From: Iris pallida
Lineage: Eukaryota; Streptophyta; Magnoliopsida; Asparagales; Iridaceae
Direction of reading: 5' to 3'
Assembly: GCA_029216955.1 (NCBI GenBank)
Contig: JANAVB010015600.1
Span: 35,785,997 to 35,849,996, forward strand
DNA length: 64,000 nt
Below the pieces are notes generated by a model, which was not told the origin of the DNA, made no database searches, and saw only the letters and a program-made list of their open reading frames with translations. A program made the translations under genes and the position numbers. Shown in pieces: positions 1-10,400 of this stretch (position 1 is the stretch's first letter; each line of letters starts with the position of its first letter).

Positions 1-475
1 CGGGATTGGGGAGTTATATTGAGTTTTCTCAACCCTAATTCATAATCGCAAGTATTGGACAACACAAAAGGTTCGAGAGAGAAGGAGGCAAGAGTGCCAT
101 TGCAACTTCGGAGAAGAAGACGGAGGATCGAAGGTCGTTTTTCGAAGGAGATCGTGTTTCGGGTAATCTCTACTCGTCGTTCTCGTTCTTCGTAGCCTTG
201 TGATCATTGTTCTTATCTCTGAGTGTTGTGGGGATCCGATTTGGATCGGAGGAGTTTGTAGAGGGTGTAATTCTTCTATTCCATTAGTGGAGGCTTCTCA
301 GGGTTGGACTCCGATCGTCCCGTGGTTTTTCCCGCAAGGGTTTCCACGTCAAAAATTCTCTGTGTCTGCGTGGACTGTTTTTGTGTGGTTGTTTTTGGTT
401 CGTGCGTTGTATTGCTCGGTCCTCTCGCAGGTACTCTCCGGTTTGGGGAAAGGTTTCCGCGCTTCTTTCCCAACA
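1..475 (+). repeat. Copia LTR, truncated by window edge
   Basis: The sequence matches the reverse complement of the LTRs at 3819-4622 and 8743-9544 up to the terminal CTTTCCCAACA at 471-475. It is a + strand copy of the same family. No primer-binding site follows it, so 475 is an outer end: either a solo LTR or the 3' LTR of an element upstream of the window. The next bases resume a repeat that reads on at about 760, so it was inserted into older repetitive DNA, probably within intron 1 of the epimerase gene. Confidence 0.85.
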
Positions 476-796
476 AAATTAGGGTGGGCTACAGGTCAGC
501 TACCCAATGTAAAAAAAAGAAAGGAAAAAAAGAATATAAATATTAAAAAGTGCGATTTTTTTTTGGGTGGGCTGGGGCCCACTCCAACATATACTTGGAT
601 CCACCCCTGTTTGAAGTGGTCCCGGTGTGCTTCAAAATTGAGAAAATGTGCTTCAAAAGTGCAATTTATAAAGTTTAAATACTTGTATTGTCCTATATTC
701 TTTTGAAGTTGGGGGCGGATCCAGAAATTGTAGCTGGGGTGGGCTACCATGAATTAGGGTTGGGCTAGAGGTCGGCTAACCGATGTAAAAAAAATT

Positions 797-853
<57 letters not shown>

Positions 854-985
854 AAAAGAGTGATTTTTTTTGGGTAGGCTGGGGCCAGTCCAACATATAC
901 TTGATCCACCCCTCTTTGAAGTGGTCCCAGCGTGCTTCAAATTAAGAAAATGTGTTTCAAAAGAGCAATTTATAAAGTTGGATTG
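476..985. repeat. Tandemly duplicated MITE-like repeat with flank
   Basis: Two imperfect direct copies are present. One is the 3' part at about 480-690; the other is a fuller copy at about 712-985. Each has an element of roughly 200 bp whose ends look like inverted repeats (GGGGCGGATCCAG at 713 and the complement of GATCCACCCC near 903-912), followed by a shared flank with TTTGAAGTGGTCCC. The second copy carries a TA microsatellite at about 803-849. The first is cut at its 5' side by the LTR ending at 475. No coding capacity. Confidence 0.5.
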
Positions 986-1404
986 CTTAAATCGAGCAGT
1001 AGAAAGTTAATATGTCAAAAAGGTCAGAGCGCTACAGTTGGGTAGCCATTAGGATAATTTAGCCCTTAACTGTATTTTTATTAATTCCACAGAAATTGTA
1101 GGATTTAGTTTACTGGCTCATGAATGGTTGTGTGCGCAAATAATTTAAGTACTTGATATTTGAACAAAATTGTGGATTGTTTTGACGAGTAATACAGCAT
1201 TGCATCTGCGAGAACGGTTGCAGCAATTTGAAGAGCTTCATTAACTTCCTCTTCATGAGTTGTCTTTCCTTTTAGTTAATGAAAGAAACAAAAGAAGAAA
1301 ACCTGAAACTATTAGTCATTTTGATGCGCTTAACTTGTAGTGGCTGTATATTGCATTGGGATTTTTGTCCTAACATAAATTCTTCCATGTCTTCTTCCTC
1401 TCAG
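986..1404 (+). other. Rest of partial intron 1 of the epimerase gene
   Basis: AT-rich DNA ending in a pyrimidine tract and the TCTCAG acceptor at 1399-1404. A 73-residue open frame at 1279-1500 only overlaps the first visible exon in another frame. No upstream coding exon or promoter was found in it. Confidence 0.6.
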
Positions 1405-4400
1405 ATATGGACTACTCGGATACGAAACAGAAATCCCATCACGTCCTTAGTAAACTTCTCATGGCCGCAGTTCTCACAGCCTTTTGCGTTGTCATACTGA
1501 GGCAACCCCCCAATTTTAGTGCCCCAAACCCGGTAAGTTTCTTCTTAACTTTAACGTGGTTTCAATAAGCTTCCGTTTATGATAAAAATGTGCAACAAAG
1601 ATTGATGTATATTCCGAGGTTCAAAATATTGGTATAGGAGTCGGTTTCGGACACTTCCTACGAGTATCGGTATTAGTGGTTTCGGCAATTTCAAATGTTT
1701 CGGATCGGAGTTTCGGGCTCGGGTTCTTCATTTCGGAAAGCCAAAAACGATACAAATTCACTTAAAAGCTAAAAAAAGAATTTGATACATTTAAACATAA
1801 TTTAATATATTATACATTGTTTCTCGTTAGCTTTAAATGAACTAATATTCATTTGCCTTTAGACCTAGTGCAACAACACTAAATAGTTGTGAATGAAATA
1901 ACATTAATATGGATGAATGTTGTGAATTTATAGATACACCACTTTGACAAATGATAATGGCTACAGTTCATCAATAATGAATCATATCAATACACTAACA
2001 CCCAGTCTTCAGTACAGTTGAATCATTGTGTTGACACTAATTTTCTTTTCTTTTCTTTTTTCGTTCAATTTTTCTTTGCCGAATTGACCGGAAAAAAGAT
2101 CCAACGTCGGTATCGGTCACTATCGGATCGGGACATGCTCAGATCGTATCAGTATTGACCGTGACTGCAAACTATGGCATTTTTATCTTCAATGTCATAT
2201 GGTGATTAATAATTGCTCTATTGTCCTAACCTGATAGCATTCAGCTGAATTAGACCTCTTGTAAATACTCTATACTTGTTCACATGTCAACCAGCTCTGG
2301 TTAAACCAGATGGACGTCTAATCCACTTACATACTACCATTTCTGTGCCCGAGTGAGAGAATGATCTTTGAATTCTATGTACTTCTGGTTAATGATTACT
2401 TCCATTTCTGTAGTTCTCACGTCGTGAGCCTGGCGTGACACACGTGTTAGTAACAGGAGGTGCTGGTTATATTGGCTCTCATGCTGCACTGCGGCTCCTA
2501 AGGGACTCCTATCGAGTAACCATAGTGGTAATATATACTCTGCTTCTGCGGGCCTATTACTATATAAATGTGAAAAAGCCATCGAGTGACTAATCACTCT
2601 GCCTCGTTTTTGCAGGATAATCTTTCTAGGGGAAATATTGGAGCCATTAAGGTTCTACAAGAGCAATTTCCAGAGCCCGGAAGACTTCAGTTTATTCTTG
2701 CTGATTTGGGGGATGCCGAAGCTGTATCCTATTAGATGCTTTATAGTAAAAAAAACAAACAAACTGTTTTCCCCCTGTTTTTGCTTCTTTTATATTCCTT
2801 AACCAATATTTAGGTCAACAAAATTTTTGCTCAAAATGCATTCGATGCTGTCATGCACTTTGCAGCTGTTGCATATGTGGGGGAGAGCACATTGGAACCT
2901 CTTAGGTATGCTTTATTATTATTACTAGAAGTTGCGCACCTCTGTTGCACGTGTCTTTTGTTGTGTTTTTTTTTTTTTCTCTTTTTTTAAATGTATACTT
3001 GCATGACAATCCATTTTGAAATAGTATAAAATATTTTGAAATAAATTTATTTTTAAGATAGTGAACATTTGTTGTAGTTGGAAGTGTGTAATTATTAGTG
3101 TATTAATTATGTTAGTGGAGAGGTGTGTTGTTTACATGTTTTACCCCTGATTAATGTAAGTATATTTTAATTTATATAAGGTTGGATGCAAAAAGATTTG
3201 GTTAAGCAGTGTGAAAACTTTTGGTCATTTTGACTTGAATTTAGCAGCAGATATTTGAAGGCTAAACAATAGAAAGGATTAGTCAAACATGGCTTGTTAG
3301 TCTTCATATTAAGGTCAAACAAAGAAGGTTGCCAACCACCCTTTGATGCCAATTTTTTGATTGGTTCCTATTATTTAATTCAAATTTTTATATGGAATGG
3401 TTTCCTGATTGTTGAATTTGGGATCGTCCAACCATTTAAGCGGTTCGCCTGTCTATTTACTCTTTCATGATATATCACCGATTAGTTTTTTTTACCTATA
3501 CGGCATTTTATAAGCTTTGATATCTAAGCAACAGAATCTCAACTGAATACTACTACTAGTAGTATAGTAGTAGTAGTAGTACTATTATTATTATTTTTGG
3601 TCATTTGACTTGAATTTAGCAGCAGATATTTGAAGGCTAAACAATAGAAAGGATTAATCAAACATGGCTTGATAGTCTTCATATTAAGGTCAAACAAAGA
3701 AGGTTGCCAACCACCCTTTGATGCCAATTTTTTTATTGGTTCCTATTAATTAATTCAAAATTTTATATGGAATGGTTACCTGATTGTTGAATTTGGGATC
3801 ATCCAAGCATTTAAGCGGTGTTGGGAAAGAAGCGCGGAAACCTTTCCCCAAACCGGAGAGTACCTGCGAGAGGACCGAGCAATACAACGCACGAACCCAA
3901 AAACAAACACACAAAACAATCCACGCAGACACAGAGAATTTTTGACGTGAAAAATCCTTGTGGGAAAAAATCACGGGATGATCGGAGTCCAACCCTGAGA
4001 AGCCTCCACTAATGGAATAGAAGAATTACACCCTCTACAAACTCCTCCCGATCCAAATCGGATCCCCACAACACTCAGAAATAAGAACAATGATTACAAG
4101 GCTACGAAGAGCGAGAACGACGAGTAGAGATTACCCGAACACGATCTCCTTCGAATAGCGACCTTCAATCCTCCGTCTTCTTCTCCGAAGTTGCAATGGC
4201 ACTCTTGCCTCCTTCCTCTCTCCAAGTTGTGTTACGTTGCGTTATGAATTAGGGTTGAGAAAACTCAACTTAACTCCCTAATCCCGCAACCAACCTGGAC
4301 CGTTGGATTAGATCCAGTGGTGAAAAGTCACCCAAATTCCCGCATCAGCCCCGACGACACAGAGTTCGGCCAGAACTCTGTGTCGGGCAAACAGAACCTA

Positions 4401-7400
4401 TTCGCCAAATTCTGGAACAGCCAGACCGAGTTCGGCCAGAACTCGGCCTGGGACCGAGTTCGGGCCGAACTCGGCAGACCCAGTCCAGAACCTCCCTTAG
4501 GAGCAGCAGCAGCAGTAGCAACTTCTAGTTGCCTACTTCCCGAGCTTCTTCGACACACGAATGGCGCTCGTCGCACTCCGGGGTCTTCTCCACATAGGTT
4601 GGGAACCCCACCCACTCCAACAAATCTCCCCCTTCACAACTATGGGGAGGATGTTGTCATCCCGACGATCTGCCTGCAGTACTCAAACTTCCCTCTTGGT
4701 AGAGTCTTCGTGAACATATCAGCTCCGTTGTCATCTGCATGAACCTTCTCAAGCGCCGCGTCCTTCTTCTCAACCACATCCCGTATCCAATGATACCGAG
4801 TCTCGATGTGCTTGGACCGGCTATGAAACGTCTGATTCTTCACAAGGTGGATAGCACTCTGACTGTCGCAAAGCAAAGTATACTGTTCTTGTTTCAGTCC
4901 CATTTCCTGCAACAGCTTTTTCATCCACAACAGCTCCTTGCAAGCCTCCGTCGCCGCAATGTACTCTGCCTTTGTCGTCGACAAGGCAACACACTTCTGC
5001 AACCGCGACTGCCACGACACTGCTCCTCCCGCAAACATCATCACGTAGCCCGAAGTCGATCGCCTCGTGTCTACATCTCCAGCCATATCAGCGTCAGTAT
5101 ACCCAACCAGCTTCGGTTCGTCACCACCGAAGGAAAGTCTCCAACCAGCAGTGCCCTGAAGATAACGTAGAATCCACTTGACCGCACTCCAATGTACCCT
5201 TCCAGGATTTGAAAGATACCTGCTAACCGTACCAACTGCATGAGCAATATCTGGCCTCGTACACACCATGGCATACATCAGGCTTCCCACAGCTGAGGCA
5301 TATGGAACCCGCTCCATATCTTCCTTTTCGTCCTCGGTAGATGGACACTGCTCCTCAGTGAGCTTAAAGTGAGCCGCGAGGGGGAAACTCACTTTCTTCG
5401 ACCCGTCTATCCCGAAACGCTGAAGTACCCGGTGAATGTACTTCGTTTGGGACAAGTGTAGCAGCTTGGACTCTCTCTCTCTCGGCTGATCTCCATCCCA
5501 AGAATAGTTTTCGCTGCGCCCAAATCCTTCATAGAGAAGGCCGTGCCCAGTTGGCGCTTCAGCTCCGCTATCCTAGTGGCATTCCGACCCACTAATAGCA
5601 TATCATCAACATAGAGCAATAAAATGATGAAATCATCATCGGCAAAATATCTCACAAATACACAGTGGTTCGACGTCGTCCGTGCATAACCATGCTCCCC
5701 CATAAACGACTCGAACTTCCTGTACCACTGCCTCGGAGCCTGCTTCAGACCATACAAGCTCTTCCTCAACCGGCAGACCAAATGTGACTTGTCCTTCTCA
5801 CAGAATCCCTCCGGCTGTTCCATGTACAACTCCTCCTCAAGATCACCGTGGAGGAATGCCGTCTTCACGTCCATCTGCTCGACCTCCAAGTCGAGACTGG
5901 CTGCTAATGCTAGCACTACCCGAATAGACGAATGCTTGACGACAGGTGAAAAGATCTCATCATAATCCACGCCTTTCCGCTGACCGTAGCCTTTAACTAC
6001 CAGCCTCGCTTTGTATCGAGGGCGAGTAGCATCATCCGTCTGCTTCACTCTAAACACCCATCGATTCTTCAAAGCCTTCTTGCCCTTTGGCAACCGCACC
6101 AGATTATAAGTGGAATTGGTGTGCAAGGAACTCATCTCCTCCTGCATAGCCTCCATCCACTCCTGCCTGTGTTCGTCTTCCATAGCCTCTGCAAAACTTT
6201 CGGGCTCTCCCCCGTCAGTCAATAGCACATACTCATCTGGTGAGTATCTCGTAGATGGTCGACGATCCCTGTCACTCCTCCTCAAAGGAACCACTGGTGC
6301 TGGCTGTATACCGACAGCCTCCTCCCCTTCAGGAACTGCCTCTCCGGCATGCTCATCCTCCTGAGGGACACCCTGACTACCATCAGCAGGCTGATGATCA
6401 AGGTTGGGAGCAACTCCATGTACTGGCTCCCCCATAACTGGATCCTCTGCGATGTCCTCTGGAAACTGCTCGAAGCGAAATGACTCTAACTCCGGCAATT
6501 CCTCAGCCTCAGAAGGCGTCTCGAAATCCTGAGTGTTGGTCATGGTCTGATCCTCGACGAACACCACGTCCCTGCTTCTGTAGAGCTTTCCTTCCACTGG
6601 GTCGTAGAGTCTATAGCCAAACTCATCCCGACCATAGCCGACAAAGACGCATCGCCTCGTCTTCGGCTCAAGTTTGGTCCTCTCGTCCTTCGGTACATGC
6701 ACGAAGGCCTTACAACCAAACGCCCGCAGGTGATTGTATGACGGCTCTTTGCCGTACCATACTTTATCAGGCACATCACCCTGCAAAGGAGCACTAGGAG
6801 ACAAATTAATAACATAAGCAGCTGTGAGAAGAGCCTCACCCCAGTAACTGCCCGGCAAGTTTGCTTCTGACAGCAAACACCGCACCCTCTCCATCAGTGT
6901 CATGTTCATGCGCTCCGCTACACCATTGAGCTGAGGTGTCTTTGGCGGAGTCTTCTGGTGTCGTATCCCCTGCTCTCTGCAATACGCATCAAAGGGACCG
7001 ATGTATTCGCCGCCATTGTCGGACCGAACACACAACAACTTCTTGCCCGTCTCCCTTTCAACAGAGGCCTGAAACTCCTTGAAAGTAGGCAACACCTGAT
7101 CCTTGGTCTTTAAGGCATAGACCCAAACCTTCCTGGAACAGTCATCAATAAAGGTTACAAAGTAAGAAGCACCACCAAGAGATTTTACCTTCATAGGACC
7201 GCAGACATCCGAGTGAATCAACTCGAGCAACGTCGGCTTCCTCGAACTTGGGTGACTTTGGAAAGACACCCTATTTTGTTTCCCAGCTAAACAGTGCGTG
7301 CACTTCTCCAACTTTGTAGACTTGAGCCCTGGAATCACCTTCCTGTTCACCAAGTAGCTCATCCCCTTCTCGCTGATATGGCCGAGCCGCCTGTGCCACA

Positions 7401-10400
7401 ACTCGGTAGACGCATCACTGACTGCGTTCACCTCCTGTGCCCCCTGTGCGCTCCCCTCCATATAGTAGAGACCGGACTTCTTGCTTCCTCTGGCAATCAC
7501 CATCGAACCCCTGGAAAGCTTCCACTGACTGTTCCCGAAGAGACTGAAGAATCCCTCGTCATCCAACCTTCCAACCGACACCAGGTTGAAACGGATATCA
7601 GGGACATGACGAACATCCTTGAGAACAAGAACTGCACCCGTCTTCGTTCTCAAATGCACATCTCCAACGGCAACCGCCTTCGACACATCTCCGTTGTCCA
7701 TCTTCAACACGCCACAGTTGCCTGTCGTGTAAGTGGCAAATAGTGCCCTGTTATGAGATACATGTGCTGAAGCCCCTGAGTCCACCAGCCAAGAATTGTC
7801 ATCGCAGGCGAGGTTAGTAATGACCTCATCACCTACGACGATCACATCGCCTCCATGCATCGAGGCCGCCGCTGTAGTGTTCTCTTCTTGCTTCCCCTTG
7901 TCACCCTTCTTCTCTCTCTTCCAAGCGAAACAGTTCCGCTTGATATGGCCCTTCTTACCACAATGGTAACACTCTGAGTCCTCGTACCGACCCTTGGACT
8001 TCCCCCTGCTCTTGTCTCTGCCACCACCTGGACCCCTGCTTTTGTCCCTTCCGCGGCTCTCTGAAACAAGTGCCTCTGAGTGGTGGGATGTGGATGAAGT
8101 GCCCTGAGAACGTCTCCGCATCTCTTCATTCAACACCCCGCTCTTGGCAAATTCCAGACTGACCATGTCCTCTGGAGCAGAAGCGATCATAGATACTCGT
8201 ACGGTCTCCCACGAGTCTGGCAATGTACACAGCAGCCACAGTTCCTGAACTTCGTCGTCGAACTTGACTCCCATAGAAGAAAGCTGGTCAACCACGCCCT
8301 GGAACTCACTCAAGTGATCCGAAATAGACGCCCCATCCTTGTACCGCAGACCCATCATCGTCCGGATCAGGAACAATTTGTTTACCCCGGTCTTCTTCGC
8401 ATACAAGGATTCCAGCTTATCCCACAACGTCTTCGCGTGCTCAATATTGGCAACGTGGTTGTACACGTTCTCATCAACAAACTGCCGTATGTACCCACAC
8501 ACCTGTATATGCTCGAATGTCCAGTCCTCCTCGAATTTATCACTGGACTTCTCGGATGCAAACACGGGCAGATGCAGCTTCTTGACAAACAGCAAATCCT
8601 TCATCTTGCTCCGCCAATAATGATAGTTTGTGCCATTAAGATTCACCATGCGCACCGGCTTCGCGTCCATCTCTCCTCTCTGGTTTCTCTGTCAACTACT
8701 GACACTCCTTCTGAATTCCAGAACCTGGCTCTGATACCACTCTGTTGGGAAAGAAGCGCGGAAATCTTTCCCCAAACCGGAGAGTACCTGCGAGAGGACC
8801 GAGCAATACAACGCACGAACCCAAAAACAAACACACAAAACAATCCACGCAGACACAGAATTTTTGACGTGAAAAACCCTTGCGGGAAAAAACCACGGGA
8901 CGATCGGAGTCCAACCCTGAGAAGCCTCCACTAATGGAATAGAAGAATTACACCCTCTACAAACTCCTCCCGATCCAAATCGGATCCCCACAACACTCAG
9001 AAATAAGAACAATGATTACAAGGCTACGAAGAGCGAGAACGACGAGTAGAGATTACCCGAACACGATCTCTTTCGAATAGCGACCTTCAATCCTCCGTCT
9101 TCTTCTCCGAAGTTGCAATGGCACTCTTGCCTCCTTCCTCTCTCCAAGTTGTGTTACGTTGCGTTATGAATTAGGGTTGAGAAAACTCAACTTAACTCCC
9201 TAATCCCGCAACCAACCTGGACCGTTGGATTAGATCCAGTGGTGAAAAGTCACCCAAATTCCCGCATCAGCCCCGACGACATAGAGTTCGGCCAGAACTC
9301 TGTGTCGAGCAAACAGAACCTATTCGCCAAATTCTGGAACAGCCAGACCGAGTTCGGCCAGAACTCGACCTGGGACCGAGTTCGGGCCGAACTCGGCAGA
9401 CCCAGTCCAGAACCTCCCTTAGGAGCAGCAGCAGCAGTAGCAACTTCTAGTTGCCTACTTCCCGAGCTTCTTCGACACACGAATGGCGCTCGTCACACTC
9501 CGGGGTCTTCTCCACATAGGTTGGGAACCCCACCCACTCCAACAAGCGGTTCGCCTGTCTATTTACTCTTTCATGATATATCACCGATTAGTTTTTTTTT
9601 TTTTTTTTTTTAACCTATATGGCATTGTATAAGCTTTGATATCTAAGCAACAGAATCTCAACTGCTTTCTTTTCTCCATATTGTAACAGGTATTACCGCA
9701 ATATTACTGCAAATACATTGATGGTGCTAGAAGCTATGGCAGCAAACAATGTTAAAACACTGATTTATTCAAGCACTTGTGCAACTTATGGGGAACCGGA
9801 GAAGATGCCTATCACAGAAGAAACATCACAGGTTAGTTTAAGGAACCATGCAACCATCCTGGTATTTATAGAAATTATAACTAGTTCCACCGATCTTTTC
9901 TTTGATTATAAGGCAGTCTGATGACTCTGATCGAAACCTACTCTTCTATATTAAAGTTGACATTTAGCATGTAAAAACTTGAACCAGATTAACTGTATGC
10001 AAATAAAGACTCTGATCATGTAAAAATATCTTAGAACTTAAAAAAGATTATTAGTATGTTGGTAGAATATGTTCATCTAAAGATCACTGCTTGAATCTAT
10101 TTCCTACGCACAATGCAGTTTCCTATCAACCCATACGGAAAAGCAAAGAAAATGTCCGAGGATATTATCTTGGATTTCTCAAAGAGAACAGACATGGCTG
10201 TCATGATTTTGAGGTAATTGTTTCCTGTACATAAACTGTCGATCAGGTACCTATAGGACTTACCTGCAAAATTTTGCAGTAGCTAGATACTAATCTTTCT
10301 TGATGTAATAGGTACTTCAACGTCATTGGATCCGATCCAGAAGGTATGCTAGGTGAATCTCCGAGACCCGAACTACGGGAGCATGGGCGTATTTCTGGCG

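Larger units (their letters stand above)
3819..9544 (-). mobile_element. Complete Ty1/copia retrotransposon (Tork/TNT1-like), 5.73 kb
   Basis: LTRs are at 8743-9544 (5') and 3819-4622 (3'), both TG...CA ended. The 5-bp duplication AGCGG is at 3814-3818 and 9545-9549. The primer-binding site complementary to initiator Met tRNA and a polypurine tract (GAAGGGGGAGA, just inside 4622) sit where expected. Gag, protease, integrase, reverse transcriptase and RNase H occur in copia order. It lies antisense in intron 4 of the epimerase gene. The two LTRs differ at roughly ten sites, so insertion is recent. One frameshift near 5471-5482 breaks the polyprotein. The lineage name is from sequence feel, not a tree. 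Confidence 0.95.
2906..9689 (+). other. Intron 4, enlarged by duplication and a copia insertion
   Basis: The donor is GTATGC after the AG of an Arg codon; the acceptor is GTAACAG at 9683-9689. About 5.7 kb of the 6.8 kb is the copia element at 3819-9544. The rest holds two copies of a 320-bp segment. The splice sites remain intact, so the intron should still be removable, though it carries a full antisense element with its own termination signals. Confidence 0.85.

Noticed and set aside
200..706. 168-codon open frame
   Set aside because: It runs through the Copia LTR and the MITE-like repeat; no domain, and frames of the same LTR elsewhere are not conserved as protein.
1279..1500. 73-codon frame as an upstream exon of the epimerase gene
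   Set aside because: Out of frame with the true exon and reads through its splice acceptor; gives no epimerase-like sequence.
1607..2175. Named MITE or SINE in intron 2
   Set aside because: TATCGG-rich repeat is visible, but ends and a target duplication could not be found.
6110..7743. + strand frames of 60-149 codons
   Set aside because: Shadows of the copia polyprotein on the other strand.
8727..8739. A tRNA gene near the copia LTR
   Set aside because: Only the tRNA-complementary primer-binding site is present; no cloverleaf. None was seen elsewhere in the window.
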